DNA of 64,000 nucleotides, from the NCBI RefSeq assembly GCF_965363235.1, contig NC_134838.1:1493001-1557000 (forward strand). Direction: 5' to 3'. The position numbers were made by a program, and so were the translations under genes. Under the pieces are notes generated by a model, which was given only the letters and a program-made list of their open reading frames with translations, made no database searches and had not been told where the DNA came from. The DNA comes from Mytilus galloprovincialis (Eukaryota; Mollusca; Bivalvia; Mytilida; Mytilidae). Below are positions 45,266 through 57,600 of the stretch, in pieces (positions within the stretch are counted from its first letter, which is position 1; the number at the start of each line of letters is the position of its first letter).

Positions 45266-46524
45266 GCTGTGATTGGATGTAAGGGTACAATATATTTTTT
45301 TATTTATCTATGAATAACTGCAGTGTGTATATTTACAATATAAATTTTGAAACCTATTGAAATATTTTCTAGAGAATTATTCGAAAAGACTTGCAAAATT
45401 TCATAAATTTGGTGCAAAATGACGGTGGGCATGGATAACATAAACAAGCTCCGTTGGAAGTTGGTCATGATACTATTTGGCTTTAATTTTTAAAACAGAA
45501 TAATAAAGTACTAACACAACATATAACTGTTTTATCCAGGTTTTTATCTTAAAAAGTGGTAAATTTAGAAAATGTTAATATTGTCGCCTATGGCAGAATA
45601 AATAGTACCGTTTTCCCTATAAATATTATTGTTACATCGGAGACTAATTGCCGGAATGCAAAGTTGGGCAAGGAACCGATTAATTACGAATGTAACAATA
45701 ATTATTGAGGCTACGGTTACAGTGTGTTATTGTTACATGAAAAACAGCAATGTACGCTAAATTTATTAAATTTAAATCTTCTTTAGCTGTGTTGCTTAAT
45801 TCTTTCATATGTACAATTAATACTTGTAATAATGATAATTAATAAGTATTATTATTATACAAATGATGTTTAAGTAGTTTTACATATTAATCTAAAAGGT
45901 AATAAAAATACCTCAGATTAGCAGTGTCAAAATTAATACGAAAAATATAGTTTGTTGTTGAGAACTGGGGATGATAAAGTGTTCACTTTTTGAAGTATTT
46001 AACTGCACACCTTCTCTTATTACTGTCATTATATACTTTGAACAATGGATGGAGAGATTTATTTTACCAATTTAGTTTTGGATGAAAAACTTGGGATGCG
46101 TTTGAAACGAAAATGAAACAATATCAAGACACAAATTTCATACAGCTCTATAGCTATATAGCTCTATACAAAAGCAACTCTAAAAATTGATACATCAACT
46201 GAAGCAAAGTTTGTTAACTGCTAAGTTGGATACTGAAATCTGAGGTAAACCTAACATCCGTAATGGACGGCAATGCAATCATATTGAAAGACAACATGAA
46301 ACTACACCACATGCTTTCAACCAAAAGATCGGATGAGAATATCAACATTGCGAGAGTAAAATAGTATTTCTCACCGAAAGCATGGCAAACATTAAAGACC
46401 GACCGTGCAAGGGCTGTATAGCCAGTCAAGGTCGTTAAAAACTTCCATTTGTAACATTAAAGATTTCCTTATCTTCTAAAAGAAATATCGCAGAATTGAA
46501 TTGCACGGTATGCGATACAGACGT

Positions 46525-46705
46525 TCACAGCGGAGGGTAGGAGGGGTCCTGATCCCGAAATCCCGGGCTTAAAAACATGAAGTCCCGAGGTCCCGAATTA
46601 AAAAAAAAATAAATCCCGACATCCCGAAAGATCAATCTCGATATCCCGAGCTTAAAAAAACACCCGATCCCGCATCCCGAAAAAGGTCCTGCCCCCTTAT
46701 TACTG
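46525..46705. repeat. GC-richer repeat with CCCGA motifs inside the Mutator-like element
   Basis: GGAGGGGTCCTGATCCCGAA starts a stretch with at least eight ATCCCG/GTCCCG motifs, ending CCCGAAAAAGGTCCTGCCCC. The outer GGTCCTG phrases lie in the same orientation. Its composition is unlike its surroundings, so it is probably a separate insertion. Confidence 0.5.
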
Positions 46706-47064
46706 GTGTGTGATGGCTGCTTGGAGTGGATTCGTCAAAATGATGTGTCGGACTTAAACATGCTCCAAAAACCACTTACTGGATATTTATAAACTGTCAT
46801 TGTAAATAAAAAAAAATAAAGACATTGTATATTTTTATGTCTTAAACTTTTATTATTTAGTACATATTACAAGTCCCCATCATACATTGTTGTTTTTCAT
46901 GTAACAATAACGCTATGTAACCGTAGCCTCAATAGTTATTGTTACATTCATAATTAATCAGGTCCTCACCCAACCATGCATTCCGGCATTTAGTCTCCAA
47001 TGTAACAATAATATTTTTATTATTGTTACATTTCCATGTAACCGTAGCCAGTGCCTTGAAATAA

Positions 47065-48673
47065 TTGACTGTGAATAGAAGAAGCCAGTTGAAAGTATAT
47101 AGTTACAGCTTCTATTTGAATAGTTATTTTAAAGCTCGACTATTTTATTTATTACTTGGGAATGTACACAACTTTTCCGATTATAACCATTTGGCAAATC
47201 AAATTGCACAAACCTATCGCAATATAAATTTATGCACTCAGTTTGCTTTGTAATCTGGAATTCTGGATGCATTTATTGTTATCTATCATATCTTTATATT
47301 TTGTTTCCTACATGAATGCCTTTATATTCTCAACTCGTATTTGAAGCTGTCTTTACTCATGGTAGATGTTGTATGCGATGAAACCTGTGGCATGCAATTG
47401 ATTGGGACCCATAAAACATCTCAAATTTTAAGGATTTCCTGATTTTACTTAAATCAAGGAATTATATATTTAAATATACAATTCCTTGCTTAAATCCATT
47501 CAAACATTCTACAGGAAAACTTAGTTTTGCCGAAGAATTTCTTAATTCATGAGTTTAATATGAATACCTGTACACACTTTCAAAATAACCAATTTATATA
47601 AAAAGGTATGTAGATGTAAAAAGATACCAGAATTAAAATGATGTACACCAGACACGAGTTAAGTCTACAAAAAAAGCATCAGTGACGCTCGAATGAAAAA
47701 AGTTAAAAGGCTAAATACATTACAAAGTTAAGGAATCTATTCCTTGGGTAGACAATCCTTAGCTTTTCGAAAAGATCAAAGTTTATAATAGGACAGTGAC
47801 TCAAAAAAGAAACAAAAGAGAAACAACTCGAAGTCAGAATACCGTGATTAATGATGACCGTGCTTGAAAGTCACATGTAAAGCTTATTCTGCCGTGTCCT
47901 GAATTTAGATAACAAAAACGAAAATAAGCTTTCACGAGTGTTATTGCATGCAAGTAGTATTTTAGCCCACGAAATAGTAAATAGAAAGCATCTCACTGAT
48001 ACTCAGGAAAAGAATACGCATTTGCGTCATCACATATCTTAATCTAATAGTTGTCAAACGGCCTACATTAAACGTTTTGACTCCGGATTCATTGACATTT
48101 TATCCGGAATTTTTGAGAACGCAAACCGATAGTGTGCTTTTGAAATGTGATCTATAATGTGAATGAATCAAGACGTGTAGGATAGTTGGTCAACACAATG
48201 AATACTATTTTCAAAACCGTACCATAGTACAAATATGTAGATGCTATAAGGTTAAACTATTAAAACAAACAAACAAAAATTGAATCAAAAGTTTATTATT
48301 AACTAACGTTCCTGTTAGTAATTTCTTTCAAATTCTTTTGAATATATATAATATCAATAAAGACAATATTAATCAAAACCAAGGAGTAAACAAAGACTCA
48401 CAAAACCAAAGGACATTTACATCAACAGTTATAAATAATAATTAAGAAACAAAACGAACTCCTCTAGAAACCGGGAGTGAAATCAGGTGCTCCGGAAGGG
48501 TAAGCATTTCTTGCACCGTATACGGCACCCGTCGTGTTATCTCTTTGTTCAGTTCGGTAATGATGGAAGGTTATTATGACTGAGGAAGAATATCAGATAT
48601 GATTTCTGACACACTTTTGTCATAATGGCCAATCAGCTCATGATGGCGACCGGAAATTTCTTGGGTGATTACC
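47065..48673. other. Spacer before the satellite, no gene recognised
   Basis: No frame with recognisable domains. A segment at about 48455-48570 (inverted GCTTACCCTTCCGGAGCACC, then TGATTTCACTCCCGGTTTC) resembles a dispersed repeat I recall from mussel genomes, unchecked. Confidence 0.4.
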
Positions 48674-51600
48674 TTAAGGTAGCACTCCACAGTTAGGTGT
48701 GTAGTTTCGCATTTTGGCCCCTGTGGATTTTTCAAATATGAGAGCTAGTGTGCAATAAAATTCATTTTTGGATAGCTGAGTATTAAAATAGCCTTTGTAT
48801 TGGGTTTATATGAACATCAAGATTATGTAATGTATGTAATATAGGCTGTTTTCTGTATGACTGTCCGTATTTGCATGTCCCTACCATACATTGGTCCGGC
48901 AATTATTGTAATGTTTTTTTCCAACTTTTTATCGCACGAACTTTGTGATTGGATTTTACGAAAAAATGAGGCGAAAGACACCCATTTTTTATTTGATCAC
49001 TAGGAAGATTTATGAAAACAGTTTCTAAAAAGGTATCACTCAAAGGCATTGAAATTCTAGTTTGATCCAAATTTTGGGGGGATATGTGACATGTCCACCC
49101 CCCTTTTTGCAATATTTTATGATAAATAAATGCAGAATGTTGCCATGGATACACATAAAGGGAATTAATTTTCACTCTTTTAACTTTTGAAAATCAAATC
49201 TATGGAATATACTGATTACATACATATGCACATGTACAACACAAACAGTTAGGTTAATGTATTAGAAATCCAGGAATAGGAGATGATAAAACATTTTGTG
49301 GCTCATTTTTGATTTTATTTTCTAACTGTGGAGTGCTACCTTATGGCACATCAGAAAGCACAGAAATGCACTTTTTAAGATAAAATTTACCCCAAATCTT
49401 TAGTCTTTAATGTTCTTGTTTTAGTTCTGAAGGTAAAAAATCTGCTAGGAATGCAATTTATGTTTATTTTATTGTTTACTGTCCTTAGCAACCAAATATA
49501 CACATTTTGGCACTTAGACATGTTGCGGTCTTAAATTTGTACTCCATTAGCTTCGCCATTGTAACCAAAGATTGCGCTTTATATGATATCCTCAGAATGT
49601 ATCGCTTCATATTTTTGAATGCGAATAAGTCAAATAAACATTTTTAGTAGGATTTTATATTATAATTTGGCATTAATTAGATTTAATGATGCCAGTACTG
49701 CTAGAAATTTATACCCTGCTTGAGAGCTTCTAAACCAAGGTTAGGTATGCTATTTACAGCAAAATTGACCTATAAGTGCTTTCAAATACCTAAAAATTGT
49801 ACAATTTGTCCTCTTTTAAGGTAATTTTATGATTTTAAATAAGATAATGGGAAAAGTTTTAGAAATTTACCCCAAAAATGAGACAGACTTGAAGTTTTTC
49901 ACTATGATCCAGCATTTATTTTTAAATCACTTTTTGTCGCGTTTCAACATCAACTGCTAACCTTCATAAAATCTTTATTACTGAACCAATTTTAAAAACT
50001 AAGGTACCATTTTCATCGTAACAGCTAGTAGAACACAGAAAATATAATAAAAATTGAGGCAGGAGGGGAAAAATTTTGCCTTAAGGTAGCACTCCACAGT
50101 TAGGTGTGTAGTTTCGCATTTTGGCCCCTGTGGATTTTTCAAATATGAGAGCTAGTGTGCAATAAAATTCATTTTTGGATAGCTGAGTATTAAAATAGCC
50201 TTTGTATTGGGTTTATATGAACATCAAGATTATGTAATGTATGTAATATAGGCTGTTTTCTGTATGACTGTCCGTATTTGCATGTCCCTACCATACATTG
50301 GTCCGGCAATTATTGTAATGTTTTTTTCCAACTTTTTATCGCACGAACTTTGTGATTGGATTTTACGAAAAAATGAGGCGAAAGACACCCATTTTTTATT
50401 TGATCACTAGGAAGATTTATGAAAACAGTTTCTAAAAAGGTATCACTCAAAGGCATTGAAATTCTAGTTTGATCCAAATTTTGGGGGGATATGTGACATG
50501 TCCACCCCCCTTTTTGCAATATTTTATGATAAATAAATGCAGAATGTTGCCATGGATACACATAAAGGGAATTAATTTTCACTCTTTTAACTTTTGAAAA
50601 TCAAATCTATGGAATATACTGATTACATACATATGCACATGTACAACACAAACAGTTAGGTTAATGTATTAGAAATCCAGGAATAGGAGATGATAAAACA
50701 TTTTGTGGCTCATTTTTGATTTTATTTTCTAACTGTGGAGTGCTACCTTATGGCACATCAGAAAGCACAGAAATGCACTTTTTAAGATAAAATTTACCCC
50801 AAATCTTTAGTCTTTAATGTTCTTGTTTTAGTTCTGAAGGTAAAAAATCTGCTAGGAATGCAATTTATGTTTATTTTATTGTTTACTGTCCTTAGCAACC
50901 AAATATACACATTTTGGCACTTAGACATGTTGCGGTCTTAAATTTGTACTCCATTAGCTTCGCCATTGTAACCAAAGATTGCGCTTTATATGATATCCTC
51001 AGAATGTATCGCTTCATATTTTTGAATGCGAATAAGTCAAATAAACATTTTTAGTAGGATTTTATATTATAATTTGGCATTAATTAGATTTAATGATGCC
51101 AGTACTGCTAGAAATTTATACCCTGCTTGAGAGCTTCTAAACCAAGGTTAGGTATGCTATTTACAGCAAAATTGACCTATAAGTGCTTTCAAATACCTAA
51201 AAATTGTACAATTTGTCCTCTTTTAAGGTAATTTTATGATTTTAAATAAGATAATGGGAAAAGTTTTAGAAATTTACCCCAAAAATGAGACAGACTTGAA
51301 GTTTTTCACTATGATCCAGCATTTATTTTTAAATCACTTTTTGTCGCGTTTCAACATCAACTGCTAACCTTCATAAAATCTTTATTACTGAACCAATTTT
51401 AAAAACTAAGGTACCATTTTCATCGTAACAGCTAGTAGAACACAGAAAATATAATAAAAATTGAGGCAGGAGGGGAAAAATTTTGCCTTAAGGTAGCACT
51501 CCACAGTTAGGTGTGTAGTTTCGCATTTTGGCCCCTGTGGATTTTTCAAATATGAGAGCTAGTGTGCAATAAAATTCATTTTTGGATAGCTGAGTATTAA

Positions 51601-54600
51601 AATAGCCTTTGTATTGGGTTTATATGAACATCAAGATTATGTAATGTATGTAATATAGGCTGTTTTCTGTATGACTGTCCGTATTTGCATGTCCCTACCA
51701 TACATTGGTCCGGCAATTATTGTAATGTTTTTTTCCAACTTTTTATCGCACGAACTTTGTGATTGGATTTTACGAAAAAATGAGGCGAAAGACACCCATT
51801 TTTTATTTGATCACTAGGAAGATTTATGAAAACAGTTTCTAAAAAGGTATCACTCAAAGGCATTGAAATTCTAGTTTGATCCAAATTTTGGGGGGATATG
51901 TGACATGTCCACCCCCCTTTTTGCAATATTTTATGATAAATAAATGCAGAATGTTGCCATGGATACACATAAAGGGAATTAATTTTCACTCTTTTAACTT
52001 TTGAAAATCAAATCTATGGAATATACTGATTACATACATATGCACATGTACAACACAAACAGTTAGGTTAATGTATTAGAAATCCAGGAATAGGAGATGA
52101 TAAAACATTTTGTGGCTCATTTTTGATTTTATTTTCTAACTGTGGAGTGCTACCTTATGGCACATCAGAAAGCACAGAAATGCACTTTTTAAGATAAAAT
52201 TTACCCCAAATCTTTAGTCTTTAATGTTCTTGTTTTAGTTCTGAAGGTAAAAAATCTGCTAGGAATGCAATTTATGTTTATTTTATTGTTTACTGTCCTT
52301 AGCAACCAAATATACACATTTTGGCACTTAGACATGTTGCGGTCTTAAATTTGTACTCCATTAGCTTCGCCATTGTAACCAAAGATTGCGCTTTATATGA
52401 TATCCTCAGAATGTATCGCTTCATATTTTTGAATGCGAATAAGTCAAATAAACATTTTTAGTAGGATTTTATATTATAATTTGGCATTAATTAGATTTAA
52501 TGATGCCAGTACTGCTAGAAATTTATACCCTGCTTGAGAGCTTCTAAACCAAGGTTAGGTATGCTATTTACAGCAAAATTGACCTATAAGTGCTTTCAAA
52601 TACCTAAAAATTGTACAATTTGTCCTCTTTTAAGGTAATTTTATGATTTTAAATAAGATAATGGGAAAAGTTTTAGAAATTTACCCCAAAAATGAGACAG
52701 ACTTGAAGTTTTTCACTATGATCCAGCATTTATTTTTAAATCACTTTTTGTCGCGTTTCAACATCAACTGCTAACCTTCATAAAATCTTTATTACTGAAC
52801 CAATTTTAAAAACTAAGGTACCATTTTCATCGTAACAGCTAGTAGAACACAGAAAATATAATAAAAATTGAGGCAGGAGGGGAAAAATTTTGCCTTAAGG
52901 TAGCACTCCACAGTTAGGTGTGTAGTTTCGCATTTTGGCCCCTGTGGATTTTTCAAATATGAGAGCTAGTGTGCAATAAAATTCATTTTTGGATAGCTGA
53001 GTATTAAAATAGCCTTTGTATTGGGTTTATATGAACATCAAGATTATGTAATGTATGTAATATAGGCTGTTTTCTGTATGACTGTCCGTATTTGCATGTC
53101 CCTACCATACATTGGTCCGGCAATTATTGTAATGTTTTTTTCCAACTTTTTATCGCACGAACTTTGTGATTGGATTTTACGAAAAAATGAGGCGAAAGAC
53201 ACCCATTTTTTATTTGATCACTAGGAAGATTTATGAAAACAGTTTCTAAAAAGGTATCACTCAAAGGCATTGAAATTCTAGTTTGATCCAAATTTTGGGG
53301 GGATATGTGACATGTCCACCCCCCTTTTTGCAATATTTTATGATAAATAAATGCAGAATGTTGCCATGGATACACATAAAGGGAATTAATTTTCACTCTT
53401 TTAACTTTTGAAAATCAAATCTATGGAATATACTGATTACATACATATGCACATGTACAACACAAACAGTTAGGTTAATGTATTAGAAATCCAGGAATAG
53501 GAGATGATAAAACATTTTGTGGCTCATTTTTGATTTTATTTTCTAACTGTGGAGTGCTACCTTATGGCACATCAGAAAGCACAGAAATGCACTTTTTAAG
53601 ATAAAATTTACCCCAAATCTTTAGTCTTTAATGTTCTTGTTTTAGTTCTGAAGGTAAAAAATCTGCTAGGAATGCAATTTATGTTTATTTTATTGTTTAC
53701 TGTCCTTAGCAACCAAATATACACATTTTGGCACTTAGACATGTTGCGGTCTTAAATTTGTACTCCATTAGCTTCGCCATTGTAACCAAAGATTGCGCTT
53801 TATATGATATCCTCAGAATGTATCGCTTCATATTTTTGAATGCGAATAAGTCAAATAAACATTTTTAGTAGGATTTTATATTATAATTTGGCATTAATTA
53901 GATTTAATGATGCCAGTACTGCTAGAAATTTATACCCTGCTTGAGAGCTTCTAAACCAAGGTTAGGTATGCTATTTACAGCAAAATTGACCTATAAGTGC
54001 TTTCAAATACCTAAAAATTGTACAATTTGTCCTCTTTTAAGGTAATTTTATGATTTTAAATAAGATAATGGGAAAAGTTTTAGAAATTTACCCCAAAAAT
54101 GAGACAGACTTGAAGTTTTTCACTATGATCCAGCATTTATTTTTAAATCACTTTTTGTCGCGTTTCAACATCAACTGCTAACCTTCATAAAATCTTTATT
54201 ACTGAACCAATTTTAAAAACTAAGGTACCATTTTCATCGTAACAGCTAGTAGAACACAGAAAATATAATAAAAATTGAGGCAGGAGGGGAAAAATTTTGC
54301 CTTAAGGTAGCACTCCACAGTTAGGTGTGTAGTTTCGCATTTTGGCCCCTGTGGATTTTTCAAATATGAGAGCTAGTGTGCAATAAAATTCATTTTTGGA
54401 TAGCTGAGTATTAAAATAGCCTTTGTATTGGGTTTATATGAACATCAAGATTATGTAATGTATGTAATATAGGCTGTTTTCTGTATGACTGTCCGTATTT
54501 GCATGTCCCTACCATACATTGGTCCGGCAATTATTGTAATGTTTTTTTCCAACTTTTTATCGCACGAACTTTGTGATTGGATTTTACGAAAAAATGAGGC

Positions 54601-57600
54601 GAAAGACACCCATTTTTTATTTGATCACTAGGAAGATTTATGAAAACAGTTTCTAAAAAGGTATCACTCAAAGGCATTGAAATTCTAGTTTGATCCAAAT
54701 TTTGGGGGGATATGTGACATGTCCACCCCCCTTTTTGCAATATTTTATGATAAATAAATGCAGAATGTTGCCATGGATACACATAAAGGGAATTAATTTT
54801 CACTCTTTTAACTTTTGAAAATCAAATCTATGGAATATACTGATTACATACATATGCACATGTACAACACAAACAGTTAGGTTAATGTATTAGAAATCCA
54901 GGAATAGGAGATGATAAAACATTTTGTGGCTCATTTTTGATTTTATTTTCTAACTGTGGAGTGCTACCTTATGGCACATCAGAAAGCACAGAAATGCACT
55001 TTTTAAGATAAAATTTACCCCAAATCTTTAGTCTTTAATGTTCTTGTTTTAGTTCTGAAGGTAAAAAATCTGCTAGGAATGCAATTTATGTTTATTTTAT
55101 TGTTTACTGTCCTTAGCAACCAAATATACACATTTTGGCACTTAGACATGTTGCGGTCTTAAATTTGTACTCCATTAGCTTCGCCATTGTAACCAAAGAT
55201 TGCGCTTTATATGATATCCTCAGAATGTATCGCTTCATATTTTTGAATGCGAATAAGTCAAATAAACATTTTTAGTAGGATTTTATATTATAATTTGGCA
55301 TTAATTAGATTTAATGATGCCAGTACTGCTAGAAATTTATACCCTGCTTGAGAGCTTCTAAACCAAGGTTAGGTATGCTATTTACAGCAAAATTGACCTA
55401 TAAGTGCTTTCAAATACCTAAAAATTGTACAATTTGTCCTCTTTTAAGGTAATTTTATGATTTTAAATAAGATAATGGGAAAAGTTTTAGAAATTTACCC
55501 CAAAAATGAGACAGACTTGAAGTTTTTCACTATGATCCAGCATTTATTTTTAAATCACTTTTTGTCGCGTTTCAACATCAACTGCTAACCTTCATAAAAT
55601 CTTTATTACTGAACCAATTTTAAAAACTAAGGTACCATTTTCATCGTAACAGCTAGTAGAACACAGAAAATATAATAAAAATTGAGGCAGGAGGGGAAAA
55701 ATTTTGCCTTAAGGTAGCACTCCACAGTTAGGTGTGTAGTTTCGCATTTTGGCCCCTGTGGATTTTTCAAATATGAGAGCTAGTGTGCAATAAAATTCAT
55801 TTTTGGATAGCTGAGTATTAAAATAGCCTTTGTATTGGGTTTATATGAACATCAAGATTATGTAATGTATGTAATATAGGCTGTTTTCTGTATGACTGTC
55901 CGTATTTGCATGTCCCTACCATACATTGGTCCGGCAATTATTGTAATGTTTTTTTCCAACTTTTTATCGCACGAACTTTGTGATTGGATTTTACGAAAAA
56001 ATGAGGCGAAAGACACCCATTTTTTATTTGATCACTAGGAAGATTTATGAAAACAGTTTCTAAAAAGGTATCACTCAAAGGCATTGAAATTCTAGTTTGA
56101 TCCAAATTTTGGGGGGATATGTGACATGTCCACCCCCCTTTTTGCAATATTTTATGATAAATAAATGCAGAATGTTGCCATGGATACACATAAAGGGAAT
56201 TAATTTTCACTCTTTTAACTTTTGAAAATCAAATCTATGGAATATACTGATTACATACATATGCACATGTACAACACAAACAGTTAGGTTAATGTATTAG
56301 AAATCCAGGAATAGGAGATGATAAAACATTTTGTGGCTCATTTTTGATTTTATTTTCTAACTGTGGAGTGCTACCTTATGGCACATCAGAAAGCACAGAA
56401 ATGCACTTTTTAAGATAAAATTTACCCCAAATCTTTAGTCTTTAATGTTCTTGTTTTAGTTCTGAAGGTAAAAAATCTGCTAGGAATGCAATTTATGTTT
56501 ATTTTATTGTTTACTGTCCTTAGCAACCAAATATACACATTTTGGCACTTAGACATGTTGCGGTCTTAAATTTGTACTCCATTAGCTTCGCCATTGTAAC
56601 CAAAGATTGCGCTTTATATGATATCCTCAGAATGTATCGCTTCATATTTTTGAATGCGAATAAGTCAAATAAACATTTTTAGTAGGATTTTATATTATAA
56701 TTTGGCATTAATTAGATTTAATGATGCCAGTACTGCTAGAAATTTATACCCTGCTTGAGAGCTTCTAAACCAAGGTTAGGTATGCTATTTACAGCAAAAT
56801 TGACCTATAAGTGCTTTCAAATACCTAAAAATTGTACAATTTGTCCTCTTTTAAGGTAATTTTATGATTTTAAATAAGATAATGGGAAAAGTTTTAGAAA
56901 TTTACCCCAAAAATGAGACAGACTTGAAGTTTTTCACTATGATCCAGCATTTATTTTTAAATCACTTTTTGTCGCGTTTCAACATCAACTGCTAACCTTC
57001 ATAAAATCTTTATTACTGAACCAATTTTAAAAACTAAGGTACCATTTTCATCGTAACAGCTAGTAGAACACAGAAAATATAATAAAAATTGAGGCAGGAG
57101 GGGAAAAATTTTGCCTTAAGGTAGCACTCCACAGTTAGGTGTGTAGTTTCGCATTTTGGCCCCTGTGGATTTTTCAAATATGAGAGCTAGTGTGCAATAA
57201 AATTCATTTTTGGATAGCTGAGTATTAAAATAGCCTTTGTATTGGGTTTATATGAACATCAAGATTATGTAATGTATGTAATATAGGCTGTTTTCTGTAT
57301 GACTGTCCGTATTTGCATGTCCCTACCATACATTGGTCCGGCAATTATTGTAATGTTTTTTTCCAACTTTTTATCGCACGAACTTTGTGATTGGATTTTA
57401 CGAAAAAATGAGGCGAAAGACACCCATTTTTTATTTGATCACTAGGAAGATTTATGAAAACAGTTTCTAAAAAGGTATCACTCAAAGGCATTGAAATTCT
57501 AGTTTGATCCAAATTTTGGGGGGATATGTGACATGTCCACCCCCCTTTTTGCAATATTTTATGATAAATAAATGCAGAATGTTGCCATGGATACACATAA

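Larger units (their letters stand above)
35192..45618. mobile_element. Composite unit bounded by 438-bp direct repeats, ATAA duplication
   Basis: Copy A (35192-35629) and copy B (36861-45618, interrupted by the LINE) are near-identical direct repeats, each beginning AGGGAAAACGGTAGTATT and ending AATAGTACCGTTTTCCCT. ATAA is duplicated only around the whole unit (35188-35191 and 45619-45622), not around each copy. The 1.23 kb between the copies (35630-36860) has no convincing gene. The borders fit inside the left TIR of the Mutator-like element, which reads through once the unit is removed. Confidence 0.75.
35153..47055. mobile_element. Mutator-like TIR element (outer level of nest), 9-bp TSD
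   Basis: TTGAAATAA at 35144-35152 and 47056-47064 flanks ends GGCACTGGCTACGGTTACAT and its inverted copy. The right TIR runs about 46883-47055. The left TIR is split: 35153-35191, then 45619-45757 after the inserted unit; rejoined, it matches the right TIR for about 175 bp with scattered substitutions. Long TIRs and a 9-bp duplication are MULE hallmarks. Its own interior (45758-46882) has no transposase. About 1.5 kb is native; 10.4 kb is insertion. Confidence 0.85.

Noticed and set aside
35192-45618. Standard LTR retrotransposon
   Set aside because: The direct repeats lack TG...CA ends, there is no primer-binding site or polypurine tract, and the 1.23-kb interior has no gag-pol frame.
48903-49175. 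90-codon minus-strand frame repeated in every satellite unit
   Set aside because: It is repeated only because the DNA is repeated; it lies inside a MITE, has no recognised domain, and identical units give no evidence of selection on the frame.
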